From positions 1,364,001 to 1,428,000 of the forward strand of contig JAPLFG010000003.1 of assembly GCA_026390795.1 (NCBI GenBank): DNA of 64,000 nucleotides, given 5' to 3'. The notes under the pieces are model-generated. The model worked only from the letters and a program-made list of their open reading frames with translations, was not told where the DNA came from and did no database searches. A program made the position numbers and the translations under genes. Shown here in pieces: positions 43,263 to 52,187 of this stretch. The stretch is from Ignavibacteriales bacterium (GTDB lineage Bacteria > Bacteroidota > Ignavibacteria > Ignavibacteriales > Melioribacteraceae). Numbering within the stretch: position 1 is the first letter of the stretch; each line of letters opens with the position of its first letter.

Positions 43263-45656
43263 TTACTTCAATAGCACAAACTTTGCGGATTTATGAAATT
43301 CTTTTCCGCCGGAAACTGATCTTGCGTTAATCGTGTAAATATAAATACCGCTTGTTAGTTTAGAATTTAGAGAGGAGAATGTAGTGTTATGAAGTCCTGC
43401 GTTCTGCACTCCGTTTATTAATCTAATAATCTCGCGGCCGAGTATGTCAAAAACTTTTAATGAAACAAAACTACTGGTCGGCAATTGATAGCTGATTACA
43501 GTACTTGGATTAAACGGGTTGGGATAATTTTGGTATAAAACAAAATTGCTAATAGTTTGATCTCCGTAATTCTCTTTAACATCATTTGGAAGCCCCCAGA
43601 TAGAAGTGATCCATTCCGGATGATCTATATATGGATTCCTATTATGCTGATAATAATAGATCACATTATTTCTATTCATCTCAAAAGCATCCGGCGGATC
43701 TTGCAAATTCCATTGAAGCAAGGTTGATAATTTCCCATAAAAACCTTTCAAAGAGTCATTTGGAGTGTCGGGAGATGGTACGTAGTTAACAATTTGCAAG
43801 TTAGGTTCACCCGCTACATCACCATTGTATCTAGTTGCCATATAAAAAATCATTCTTGCAACATCACCCTTCGTTTCATCTCTCGGTTCCCAAGATGTGC
43901 CGGCAATGTATTTACTGCCCCCACCGTTTGGGACAAGGTTTCCGCCATTATCAAAATCAAGATTGCTCTTTAAAGAATTAACATTACTGTTTTCCGGACG
44001 CAAATGATGACCATCTGTTCCAGCGCCTATATCTGTCCCAAAATCTCCGTGAGATTTTGACCACACATGTTCCCTGTTCCAAATATTAGCTTGTTGATTT
44101 TTTGCCATCGAGATCCCGGAGTAAATTCCAATAACATTATTATAGTTTTTCGGATCTTCATCTGCGGCCTTATCCATCGTCCATACATAATCGTATGAAA
44201 ATTTAATACTATTGTTCTTAATTAAATTGTGCAATTCTGTTTTTAATTCTTCACCTGTAAGACCTTGCGTTATTGTTGTGTAATATGAATTATCCGTTCC
44301 GCTTGTTATTGATAACCTGAAATTAGAGATCGAACCGGTGTGGGCAAGAGAACCGCCTGTAACATTCTGAATTAGGAAATATGCTTTCTTGGGAATCTCC
44401 GAAATACCATTATCTGAAATAGTTAAAGCGATATTTTGATTTGCCGAACTTCCTGCCGGAAAAATTACAGTCCAGGTAGAATCATTATTTAAATAAGAAG
44501 TTTTTGCCGTACTTGAATCAGAAATGAAAATTACAGAGCAAGTTGTTGCGTTTGTTACATCGGGATCGGTAATAGTTAATTCAAGATTATAAACGCCGTT
44601 TGATTTCGCTACGGCATCGCTAATTCCATTAAACTGCACGTGTGTAATTATATCTAATGTAGTAACTGAAATACTATTTGAAGTGTCGCTTGTTCCAAAA
44701 CTGTTCTTAGCTTTTACACGGTAATAATATTTTGTTCCCGGCATTAAAGATGTAACAGTTGCGCTTGTTATGTTGCCAGCATCTTTATTTTCAAAATCGG
44801 TAATGAAATTTGAAAAATCTGAAGAAGTAGAAACATCAAGTAAATATGAAGTTGCGCTTGCCGAGCTGTTCCAGTTTGCAGTAAAACTAGTTGCCGTAAT
44901 ATTGCTTGCAGCAAGAGCGGCTGTAGCGTTTGGCGCCGTTGTAGTGCCGCCAATATTATTCATTACAAAATTATCTATCCCTATTGCTTGTGCGTTCGAT
45001 GTTGTTGTTCCAGTTGTAACGGAATAATTAAATGCCAAGTAAAAACTTCCGTTTTGGAGAATAGATAAACCGGAAAGAGGTTGATTTAAAATTTTCTTTG
45101 TTTCTATCGGCACAGTTGGCGAACCGGTGTTATCTATATTTGTCGGAAAGCTTGTTACAAAATTTGAATCTGCAGAAGTCCAGGTGGTGCCATTTGTTGA
45201 ATAATATAGCTGAATAGAAAAACCGGCTGCATTTGAACCGTTACGGAACCGCATAACATCGTATGATAAATCAACCTGGGTTAATGTTTGAGTTCCTGTA
45301 TTCTTGAAATAAGAATAGATGTTAACGCTTTGAGAACCACCGCCTGAAGATAAACCGCCAATAGCTCTATCGGTAGCGGTAGTAGCTGCGCCAATGCCAA
45401 AATTATAAATCCCATTTCCTGCCGACAAAGATAAATTTGTGCCACCGGCGTAATTAGTTGTATTTCCCGCAGCGCTGTAATTTCCAACGGTTCTAACCGA
45501 AGTTAGCTTATCAACCTTCCAATGAGCAGGCAATGTAGCCGAAGCGATTGTTAAAAGAGAATTAAAATTTTCGGTTACTTCAATTCCGGGCGCGATTGAT
45601 ATCTGCGCGAAAGAAATAACAAATGGAAAGAGAATCAGAAAAAGGAATTTTTTCAT
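43263..45656 (-). CDS. T9SS-secreted endonuclease I with Fn3 domain
   Basis: 797 aa from the Met at 45656 (MKKFLFLILFPFVISFAQ signal peptide); a start 25 codons upstream adds no signal. The N-terminal ~250 residues are a beta-rich module ending IGIDNFVM. A fibronectin III domain follows (about 245-335; TSFTANWNSS ... YYYRVKAKNS), then a further beta domain. The endonuclease I catalytic domain has NREHVWSKSHG (catalytic EH), GTDGHHLRPE and NVNSLKSNLDFD. The T9SS sorting domain is QNYPNPFNPSTVISYQLP ... KFVLLK. It should degrade extracellular DNA/RNA for nucleotides and phosphate. Confidence 0.88.
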   Translation of the reverse strand: MKKFLFLILFPFVISFAQISIAPGIEVTENFNSLLTIASATLPAHWKVDKLTSVRTVGNYSAAGNTTNYAGGTNLSLSAGNGIYNFGIGAATTATDRAIGGLSSGGGSQSVNIYSYFKNTGTQTLTQVDLSYDVMRFRNGSNAAGFSIQLYYSTNGTTWTSADSNFVTSFPTNIDNTGSPTVPIETKKILNQPLSGLSILQNGSFYLAFNYSVTTGTTTSNAQAIGIDNFVMNNIGGTTTAPNATAALAASNITATSFTANWNSSASATSYLLDVSTSSDFSNFITDFENKDAGNITSATVTSLMPGTKYYYRVKAKNSFGTSDTSNSISVTTLDIITHVQFNGISDAVAKSNGVYNLELTITDPDVTNATTCSVIFISDSSTAKTSYLNNDSTWTVIFPAGSSANQNIALTISDNGISEIPKKAYFLIQNVTGGSLAHTGSISNFRLSITSGTDNSYYTTITQGLTGEELKTELHNLIKNNSIKFSYDYVWTMDKAADEDPKNYNNVIGIYSGISMAKNQQANIWNREHVWSKSHGDFGTDIGAGTDGHHLRPENSNVNSLKSNLDFDNGGNLVPNGGGSKYIAGTSWEPRDETKGDVARMIFYMATRYNGDVAGEPNLQIVNYVPSPDTPNDSLKGFYGKLSTLLQWNLQDPPDAFEMNRNNVIYYYQHNRNPYIDHPEWITSIWGLPNDVKENYGDQTISNFVLYQNYPNPFNPSTVISYQLPTSSFVSLKVFDILGREIIRLINGVQNAGLHNTTFSSLNSKLTSGIYIYTINARSVSGGKEFHKSAKFVLLK

Positions 45657-45775
45657 TACTGCCTCGTTTATAAAAACCGTATTACAAGATTTTACAAATC
45701 CGATGAAACCTGTCTGATGCGAGGCCAGCAAACTAAAAATGAAATGGTCAGACTGGTCGAAATTGGGATCATTCA

Positions 45776-45829
45776 GATTGCTTCGTCATTTTCCCGAAGG
45801 GATTCCTTCGGGACATTCCTCGCAATGAC
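45776..45829. repeat. Palindromic repeat family A, single arm
   Basis: GATTGCTTCG at one end and CTCGCAATGAC at the other enclose the hairpin CCCGAAGGgattCCTTCGGG. It corresponds to the right arm of family A; no left arm was found beside it. Confidence 0.6.
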
Positions 45830-45859
45830 CGGATCGGGTTGTTGCCCGGTACAAATAAA

Positions 45860-45886
45860 AAGAGCGGTGGTTTTTCCCCACCGCTC
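45860..45886 (-). terminator. Intrinsic terminator of the T9SS gene at 45912
   Basis: AGAGCGGTGG (45860-45869) pairs perfectly with CCACCGCTCT (45877-45886); the minus-strand tail is TTTTTATTTG. Confidence 0.8.
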
Positions 45887-45911
45887 TCTTAGCGTAATTA
45901 TGTATGTTAAA

Positions 45912-46979
45912 TTATTTCATCAACATCATTTTCTTGGTTTGAGAGAAAGAACCGGTTTGAATTGTGTAGAAATAAATTCCGCTCGGTAAATTGCTCGCAT
46001 CGAATCTGGTTTCGTAAGTGCCGGCAGCTTTATCTTGATTTACCAATGTTGAAATTTTATTGCCGAGAATATCATAAACGCTGATATTTACAAAACTGCC
46101 TTGTGGAACCTGGTATTTAATTACGGTAGAAGGGTTGAATGGGTTCGGATAGTTCTGCGATAAATTAAATTTTGTTGGAAGTGTTGAAATGTTTTCTTCA
46201 ACGCCTGTTGCTGTTCCCGTTACTGCCAAGCCCCAATTATTGGAAACTCGAATGCCATCAACAGTACCCGTTGGAGTATTGCTGCCTTGACGTACAGCAA
46301 CTGAACCAATATCAGCCGGATCATTTACACCGTCATTAACATTAGTTATTGAAAGTAAGGTCGGCCCTGATTCAGAGGTTGGAACACTACTTGAATAAAC
46401 AAATAAGCTAACAACATCGTCAGTTAATGCAGTAGCGTTAAAATCATATTTTATGACGCAAAGATATGTTTGTCCAAAATTTAAAGTAGTGGTTGTATTC
46501 ATTATTGGTGCATTCGTTCCTTGTTTAGTCACACCAATATTCCAGCCTGAACCGCTTGCAACCGCAAAAACTTTTCCTCTAAAAGTTGAAGTTGAAAATG
46601 GATTTTGACCTAAATGGAAAAAATAGTCTGCAGTACTTTTGGCAGCGCTTAAATTTACTAAAAACGCAACATATATTGTAGAAGTAGTGGTTATATCCGT
46701 AAATGTTCTATTAACATCACCATCGTTTCCAGTGCTACTTGATCCAAAGGAAAAATTTATAGCTCCACCAATATTTGAGGATGGATAATTCGAATAACTT
46801 AAACCCGGATAAGCATACGGTGGGTTTTGCGTTCCACTGTGATTTACCCAATTTGTTGTTACTGCAAGAATGCTTGCATTTGGGGCTGTGCCATAATCAA
46901 AATTTTCATTTAGAATAAGAGTTTGTGCTTGGCTAACGCTAAAACATAAAACAAAAACCAAAAGTAAAATTTTTTTCAT
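45912..46979 (-). CDS. T9SS-secreted protein, concanavalin A-like domain
   Basis: 355 aa. Signal peptide MKKILLLVFVLCFSVSQAQ. Residues 20 to about 255 form one beta-sandwich domain (LILNENFDYG ... STIYVAFLVNLS ... TVDGIRVSNNWGLAV), as in choice-of-anchor/LamG-like exported proteins of this group. The C-terminus is a T9SS domain (QNYPNPFNPSTVIKYQVP ... KKMMLMK). No catalytic motif. It is probably a surface or released binding protein. It lies between the TonB receptor and the endonuclease gene, all on the minus strand but with separate terminators. Confidence 0.8.
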   Translation of the reverse strand: MKKILLLVFVLCFSVSQAQTLILNENFDYGTAPNASILAVTTNWVNHSGTQNPPYAYPGLSYSNYPSSNIGGAINFSFGSSSTGNDGDVNRTFTDITTTSTIYVAFLVNLSAAKSTADYFFHLGQNPFSTSTFRGKVFAVASGSGWNIGVTKQGTNAPIMNTTTTLNFGQTYLCVIKYDFNATALTDDVVSLFVYSSSVPTSESGPTLLSITNVNDGVNDPADIGSVAVRQGSNTPTGTVDGIRVSNNWGLAVTGTATGVEENISTLPTKFNLSQNYPNPFNPSTVIKYQVPQGSFVNISVYDILGNKISTLVNQDKAAGTYETRFDASNLPSGIYFYTIQTGSFSQTKKMMLMK

Positions 46980-47105
46980 GATAACCTCATTGATTTTATA
47001 ATACGTTAAATAATATTCTTCTTATATCTGCTATAAAGGTAACATTTTTTTAGGAAAAGCGATATTAATTCTGTGTTAAATAATTTTTACCCTTCTTTAA
47101 ACATA

Positions 47106-47132
47106 GAAGAGACGTAAAAATCACGCCTCTTC
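47106..47132 (-). terminator. Weak hairpin after the TonB receptor gene
   Basis: GAAGAG-CGT and ACG-CTCTTC arms with one internal mismatch; the minus-strand tail is not T-rich, so termination is uncertain. Confidence 0.35.
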
Positions 47133-47148
47133 AATAAAAAATATTTTT

Positions 47149-49794
47149 TTAGAAAGTGAACGCTACACCGACATTATACCATCTCTCTCTTCCGTAAAAA
47201 CCTTTTGCGGATTCATAAGTATGAGCCGCACCGTATATGGAAGATGAGGGTCCGTCAGTTGCTTCAACAATGTATTTATCATTATTAAAGACATTAAAGA
47301 CGTGGAAATTCAAATTTATTTTCTTAACAAAGAAATCCGTTATGTAATATGTAAATCCGAGATGGAAATCGGTGATGTTGTAATCCGGAATTCTCCACGG
47401 TTGTTGTCTATCGTTAGGATTTGTTCTGTCATCAACAAAAAATCGCGCGAAGTGTCTTCCATAAAATTTATAAACCGGATTGATATACATATTTAAACCG
47501 GAACCGAGATAAATGCTGTAATTCAATTTTAGAGTAGCCTGCGTCTGCGGAAATTGAGATACAAATAAATTTTCGGAATAGATTCTTATCATTGTAACTT
47601 TAGTCGGGTCTTCTTCCGGCCAGATTGCGGCATCAACATCATTTGTATATCGTGCGTTGATAAGAGAAACGTTTCCGGAGATTGTTAGTTTGCGCACCGG
47701 TTTAAATGCTACTTCTAGTTCACCGCCATAATGTAATTCATTCGCGCCAACAACATTTACGTATGATGTGGATGTTGATTGCATTCCGGTGATAGGGTCT
47801 GTAATTGTCGTGTAAACGGCAAAAGGAACCATCGCTCTATCTTTCCAATTTGTATAAAAAGCATTTGCATCGATATCGAGAAGCTGAGAATTAAATTCAT
47901 ATCCAAATTCTAAGCCGGTAACTTTTTCGTTAACCGCTCCCTTAGAAACAACGTTTGTGTTTCTTGTAAAAATCGTATTTGGAAGAGGAGCTGTTGAAAA
48001 GTAACCGACATTGGCAAAAATACTGTGGTAATCGTCCAGGTTATAACGTGCGCCTGTCTTTGCTGTGTAGCCTGTAAAATTTTGCCAAGCTGTTGTGTTG
48101 AAGGGATCATTTGATTTATAAAGAAAATAATCTTTTCTCTGGTTTCCGGTTGTAGAAAGAGAAAGATTTACAAATGATGTGAACGCGCCTGCTTTATATT
48201 CCAATTGTCCGAAGCCGCCGATCTGTCTTACATAAGTATCATTGTAGTAAGCAACTTTGTCGCCCAAAAAAGTCATCTTTGCCGGAGTGTTAACGTCTTT
48301 TGTATCAAGGTAGTAATCTCCGCCAAGAAGATTTCTAACTTCCTGGTAGTGAATGCCGGTATATAATCTTCCGTCAATTCCCGCTGTTAATGTAAATAGA
48401 TCGCCAAGTTTTTCTGTTAATGTAGAAAGTACTCCAAACCAGTTGTGATTATTAACTGAGTTTACTCTTATTGTAGATGCCTTATGAAGAGTCGGAGAAT
48501 ATCTTGTGTCGATAGTTGAGGCGGCAGAGTTTTTAACAAATATAGCGTCGTAATCTTCCAGCCCGTCGTAATCTCTGTAAGCGGCAAAGGAACCGATTCC
48601 CGATGTGCCGTATCCTCTTCCGAACGATGAGTACGCAATTGTAGAAAGAGTAGTTTTTTTATCTATCTGCCAGTTCCAGTTTAAATTAAACGCTGGTTTG
48701 TGAAATTTGTTTACTCTGTCATTGAATGTAGTTCCATTCAACACGCCGACATTAGGATTGTATTGGTGACCCCTCTTCTCATAGGTTTGTGTTTTAGGAT
48801 TTGTGCTTGTAAAATACATTTGAGTTCCGCGCTGACCGTGTTCTTGAGGCGAGCCGAGACCGGTTAACTCAATTGAGTGATTGCCAAATACTCCGCCGAC
48901 AGAAAAAAAGTATGTCCAGTCATCGGCATATGTTCCGAGCGTATATCCGTCCCACGTTCTTCTTGCAACAAATGCCGTAGCTGAAATTTTATTCGACAGT
49001 TTTTGGTGGAAGGCAATACTGCTCTTTCTAAGATTGCTCGAGCCGTACTCAGATCTTAGTTTGACATATTCCTGTTCGCTGCCAACGCCCTTTGTTGTCA
49101 TGTTGATCAATCCGCCGACCGCGCTGACGGAATAAGGAGATGCGCCCAAACCTCTTTGAACCTGAATATTATCTGTTACATCACCGAGACCTTGCCAGTT
49201 GGACCAGTAAACCGATTTGTTTTCCATATCATTCACGGGCACGCCGTTAACCATGATAGCAACGTTCCTTTGATCGAAGCCTCTAACATATAAAACCGCA
49301 TCACCGGCACCGCCTCCCGAAGGAGAGGCGTAAACGCTCGGTGTTTCTGCTAATTCCATTGGAACATCGCGCGATGCTAATTTGAATTCAAGCTGTTCCC
49401 CTTTAATTTCTGTAAATGCAATTGGTGTTTCTCTTAGTACCGCTCTTGTTCCTTTAACTACCGTTTCATCTAATAGAACAGAACTCTGCACAAGCGAAAC
49501 ATTTAATTTTGTGTTGCCCGAAATTTTAACATTCGTATTTTGTTTTAGATAACCGATGTAGCTCGCAGTAACCTGATAAGTTCCTTCTTTTACATTTTCA
49601 ATAGTATAAAAACCATCTAAATTTGTAACCCCGCCTATATTTTGATCTGCAATAAAAACGCTAGCCCCAATCAATTTTTCTCCGGTGGCACCGTCAGTAA
49701 CAGTTCCTGTAATTTTAAACCCCTGAGCCATAATCTGTTGGTGAGCGAATAATAGAGATAGAAGGATAAGAATTAATTTGTAACTCTTGGACAT
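47149..49794 (-). CDS. TonB-dependent outer membrane receptor
   Basis: 881 aa. Signal peptide to about residue 23. CarboxypepD_reg-like domain 25-105 (ITGTVTDGATGEKLIGASVFIADQ). Plug domain about 115-235 (VYASPSGGGAGDAVLYVRGFDQRNVAIMVNGVPVNDMEN, then GGLINM). The rest is a 22-stranded barrel ending in aromatic YNVGVAFTF. The ligand is unknown; it could import a nutrient, sugar or metal chelate. It is monocistronic. On the minus strand TTGAAG-N17-TATTGT about 45 nt before the ATG is a possible promoter. Confidence 0.92.
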   Translation of the reverse strand: MSKSYKLILILLSLLFAHQQIMAQGFKITGTVTDGATGEKLIGASVFIADQNIGGVTNLDGFYTIENVKEGTYQVTASYIGYLKQNTNVKISGNTKLNVSLVQSSVLLDETVVKGTRAVLRETPIAFTEIKGEQLEFKLASRDVPMELAETPSVYASPSGGGAGDAVLYVRGFDQRNVAIMVNGVPVNDMENKSVYWSNWQGLGDVTDNIQVQRGLGASPYSVSAVGGLINMTTKGVGSEQEYVKLRSEYGSSNLRKSSIAFHQKLSNKISATAFVARRTWDGYTLGTYADDWTYFFSVGGVFGNHSIELTGLGSPQEHGQRGTQMYFTSTNPKTQTYEKRGHQYNPNVGVLNGTTFNDRVNKFHKPAFNLNWNWQIDKKTTLSTIAYSSFGRGYGTSGIGSFAAYRDYDGLEDYDAIFVKNSAASTIDTRYSPTLHKASTIRVNSVNNHNWFGVLSTLTEKLGDLFTLTAGIDGRLYTGIHYQEVRNLLGGDYYLDTKDVNTPAKMTFLGDKVAYYNDTYVRQIGGFGQLEYKAGAFTSFVNLSLSTTGNQRKDYFLYKSNDPFNTTAWQNFTGYTAKTGARYNLDDYHSIFANVGYFSTAPLPNTIFTRNTNVVSKGAVNEKVTGLEFGYEFNSQLLDIDANAFYTNWKDRAMVPFAVYTTITDPITGMQSTSTSYVNVVGANELHYGGELEVAFKPVRKLTISGNVSLINARYTNDVDAAIWPEEDPTKVTMIRIYSENLFVSQFPQTQATLKLNYSIYLGSGLNMYINPVYKFYGRHFARFFVDDRTNPNDRQQPWRIPDYNITDFHLGFTYYITDFFVKKINLNFHVFNVFNNDKYIVEATDGPSSSIYGAAHTYESAKGFYGRERWYNVGVAFTF

Positions 49795-49997
49795 TTCGAG
49801 TTCCTTATATTATTTGTATTTCTTGACATACAACAATATCCTATTTTTCGGTAGACTTCAACGTGAACCGATTAAAAAATGTAATAAACCGGTTATTCAT
49901 AACAAATAAGTCCTTTATTTTTTGATGGGGGCTTCATTCATCTCAAATTTCTTTTTATTATTCTTGTAAAGAAGATAAATCTTATTTTTTGATGACA

Positions 49998-50114
49998 GTC
50001 ATTGCGAGAAACCTGCCTACCGGTAGGTAGGTAAAATGACGAAGCAATCTAAAGCACGATAAAAAAAGTAAACTTTGGTTTGCTTCTCCCGATTTCATCG
50101 GGATCGCAAAGACA
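49998..50114 (+). repeat. Palindromic repeat family A, full copy
   Basis: The left arm runs from GTCATTGCGA through the palindrome CCTGCCTACCGGTAGGTAGG to GAAGCAATC (to 50049). The right arm runs from TTTGCTTC, with hairpin CCCGATttcATCGGG, to TCGCAAAGACAA (50079-50114). It fills most of the gap before the SCO1-like gene; the rest of 49795-49997 is AT-rich promoter region for the TonB receptor. Confidence 0.8.
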
Positions 50115-50156
50115 ATTATTTAAATTTCTCAAATGTTTCTTAGGCGACTGGAAAAA

Positions 50157-50741
50157 ATGAAAAGGCTAACTTTGTTTTTAATTGCAGTTCTTCTTTTCTC
50201 CGCATGTAAAGAAAAACTACCCGTTGTTGATGACTTTGGAAACACCCATTATAATCTTGTAAATCAGAATAATCAGCCGGTTCTCTTTCCGGATTTAATT
50301 AAAGGGAAGATAGTTGTAATGAATTACATTTTTACTAACTGCCCGGATATCTGTCCCCTAAGCACAAACAATATGCGTTTAATTCAACAGCGGTTGAAAA
50401 AAGAGAAGATAGAAAATGTTCAGTTTGTTTCGCTCAGTTTCGACCCGGAATTTGATACACCCGCCGTCCTTACAAAATTTGCAGAGATTCATAATCTTGA
50501 TTTGAGCAACTGGACTTTTCTTACCGGAGACAAATCCGTTACCGATGCAATTATAAAAAAAGTTGGTGTGCTGGCTGTTCCGGGCGACTCAACTGTTTTT
50601 AAAGACGGAAGAAAAATTTATTACTATGTTCATACCGATAGAATTCAATTGAGCGATGCTGAGGGAAAGATAAGAAAAAATTATAAGGGCAGCACAATTA
50701 ATGTTGACGAAATAGTCGGTGATATAAAAAGTCTATTGTAG
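50157..50741 (+). CDS. SCO1/SenC family copper chaperone lipoprotein
   Basis: 194 aa from the Met at 50157 (an upstream start is possible). MKRLTLFLIAVLLFSACK is a lipoprotein signal (Cys17). Thioredoxin-like fold with the copper-binding CPDIC motif (CxxxC) in FTNCPDICPLS and the conserved distal His in YYVHTDRI. It delivers copper to the CuA centre of cytochrome c oxidase and keeps its cysteines reduced. The PCu(A)C gene 200 nt downstream belongs to the same pathway; a family B repeat lies between them. Confidence 0.92.
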   Translation: MKRLTLFLIAVLLFSACKEKLPVVDDFGNTHYNLVNQNNQPVLFPDLIKGKIVVMNYIFTNCPDICPLSTNNMRLIQQRLKKEKIENVQFVSLSFDPEFDTPAVLTKFAEIHNLDLSNWTFLTGDKSVTDAIIKKVGVLAVPGDSTVFKDGRKIYYYVHTDRIQLSDAEGKIRKNYKGSTINVDEIVGDIKSLL

Positions 50742-50768
50742 TCGGTAAGACTTAAATAAAAAGTAATA

Positions 50769-50923
50769 CGTTTTGTGAATTTAAAAAGAGAGTTCTATAA
50801 ACTGTTGAAACAGTTAATTGATAGGCGTTCCTTCTTCTAACCCCGCGATTAATCGCGGGGTTAGAAGAATAAAGCACAACGTTAGAACCGTTTTAACGGT
50901 TTACCTTCTAATCCACAACGGGT
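50769..50923 (-). repeat. Multi-hairpin repeat family B, copy 2 (inverted)
   Basis: Read on the minus strand it repeats the order of copy 1: ACCCGTTGTG end, AACCGTTaaAACGGTT, the same perfect 26-bp palindrome at its centre, AACTGTTtcAACAGTT, then a TTCACAAAACG end. It occupies the gap between the SCO1-like and PCu(A)C genes. Confidence 0.8.
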
Positions 50924-50946
50924 AAAATAAATAGTTAAGGAGAGAA

Positions 50947-51399
50947 ATGAATAAGTCGTTTTTATTAATAGCAGCAATCACTTTCTCGTCCATCAATTTA
51001 TTCTCACAGCCAATAACTAATCACAAATCACTAATCACCATTAAAGATGTTTGGGCGCGCCCGGGTGCTAAAAATGCAAACTCGGCACTCTATTTTACGG
51101 TCCAGAATAACGGCAGCAAAGCTGATACGATTCTCGGCGCAAAATCTAAATACGCGGAGATTGTTGAAGTGCATGAAACATTTAAAAGAGATAATGATAG
51201 AATGGGAATGCGCCAGGTAAAGTTTGTTGCTGTGCCGGCAAATTCAAAATTAGAATTTAAACCCGGCGGATTTCATGTAATGCTCATAAACTTATATAAA
51301 GATGTTAAAACTGGTAGTTCGCTTGAAGCAACGCTTAACTTCAAATATGCCGGAAAAATAAAAGTTAAAGCTGTTGTCCGTGATATGCCGGGGGTGTAA
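50947..51399 (+). CDS. PCu(A)C periplasmic copper chaperone
   Basis: 150 aa with signal peptide (MNKSFLLIAAITFSSINLFSQ). It has the copper site His-Met...HxM: VHETFKRDNDRMGMR supplies His and Met, GGFHVML supplies the HxM. It loads Cu(I) onto the CuA site together with SCO1. The region between the signal peptide and the conserved IKDVWARPG start is a heptanucleotide tandem repeat encoding PITNHKSLIT, an extra segment not expected in the family. RBS GGAGAG precedes the ATG. Confidence 0.9.
   Translation: MNKSFLLIAAITFSSINLFSQPITNHKSLITIKDVWARPGAKNANSALYFTVQNNGSKADTILGAKSKYAEIVEVHETFKRDNDRMGMRQVKFVAVPANSKLEFKPGGFHVMLINLYKDVKTGSSLEATLNFKYAGKIKVKAVVRDMPGV
51012..51039 (+). repeat. Heptanucleotide tandem repeat 4 (AATCACN type)
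   Basis: Four 7-bp units: AATAACT, AATCACA, AATCACT, AATCACC, in frame in the PCu(A)C gene immediately after the signal peptide. Confidence 0.65.
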
Positions 51400-51456
51400 G
51401 CTTCATTTCTCTTCCGGTTAAAATTCCCAGTGTTTCTTATCTATATTAATTATATA

Positions 51457-51482
51457 GATTGCTTCTCCCGCCTTTGGTTGGC
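51457..51482. repeat. Partial family A arm
   Basis: GATTGCTTCTCCCGCC followed by GGTTGGC matches the start of a family A right arm but lacks the closing TCGCAATGAC. It lies downstream of the ParE-like gene. Confidence 0.35.
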
Positions 51483-51494
51483 TTTACACGTTTT

Positions 51495-51800
51495 TTAATT
51501 TTTACTTTTAAATATTTCTTCTTTCTTTAATAGTTGATGTCCTTCAAATACGGTAAGAACATCTACCGAGTTTTTCTTAACCAAGTAAACTATACGATAA
51601 TTTTTATATATCAGCTCACGGATATTTTCCAACGACAATTCAGGCACAATTCTACCCTTCTCCGGATAGTCGCTCAGTGTTTCTGCAACCGATATTAACT
51701 TTTCAACAAACTCAATTGCAATAATGGGATTTTCTTTTGATATATATTCTTCAATTTCATGTAATCGAAGCAACGCCTCTTTTGTCCAGAATAGTTTCAC
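51495..51800 (-). CDS. RelE/ParE family toxin
   Basis: 101 aa. ParE/RelE fold: MKLFWTKEALLRLHEIEEYISKENP, FVEKLISVAETLSDYPEKGR, then IRELIYKNYRIVYLVKKNSVDVLTVFEGHQLL. The conserved P.KGR turn and the YRIVY strand are clear. It is probably a ParE-type (gyrase) or mRNA-interferase toxin; the two cannot be separated by eye. It overlaps the antitoxin gene by 4 nt, antitoxin first, the classic order. Confidence 0.88.
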   Translation of the reverse strand: MKLFWTKEALLRLHEIEEYISKENPIIAIEFVEKLISVAETLSDYPEKGRIVPELSLENIRELIYKNYRIVYLVKKNSVDVLTVFEGHQLLKKEEIFKSKN

Positions 51801-52087
51801 TTTTCTTTTCCAGCTCGTGTTTTTTGCAATTCACTCTTAAGTTGCGAAGTGGAATACACTTCTCCTTTTCCAGAATTAGATAAACCATGAGAAATTGAAT
51901 CGATGAAAAGCTTTGTCTGTCTCAACTCATCGAATTCAGATGGAGAGATTAATACCCCAGCAGGTTTTCCATTTTGGGTGATAATAAGAGAATTACGTTT
52001 GGTCTGAATTTCTTTGAGATATTTAGCCAATCCGGATTTGAATTGACCAACTGGGATTATATCATTTGCGACTAGGATGTTTTTCAT
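51797..52087 (-). CDS. Phd/YefM family antitoxin
   Basis: 96 aa. N-terminal Phd/YefM DNA-binding fold: IIPVGQFKSGLAKYLKEIQTKRNSLIITQNGKPAGVLISPSEFDEL. The C-terminal 30 residues are flexible and should wrap the toxin. It forms a toxin-antitoxin module with the next gene and should autorepress through the palindrome overlapping its promoter. Confidence 0.88.
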   Translation of the reverse strand: MKNILVANDIIPVGQFKSGLAKYLKEIQTKRNSLIITQNGKPAGVLISPSEFDELRQTKLFIDSISHGLSNSGKGEVYSTSQLKSELQKTRAGKEK

Positions 52088-52108
52088 TCTGTGCCTTTAT
52101 ATTGTCTT

Positions 52109-52149
52109 TATTTAGAACTAAATATAGGCCTAAATTACGATAGCCTCAA
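52109..52149 (-). promoter_or_regulatory. Promoter and operator of the toxin-antitoxin module
   Basis: On the minus strand TTGA (52149-52146), 19 bp, TATATTTA (52126-52119) resembles the -33/-7 consensus with one mismatch in each box. The palindrome TATTTAGAACTAAATA (52109-52124, AA spacer) covers the -7 box. An adjacent TAGGCCTA (52125-52132) is also palindromic. This fits autoregulation by the antitoxin. Confidence 0.55.
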
Positions 52150-52187
52150 GATTATTTTTTAAGTATGGGTCTATATTATATACCGTT

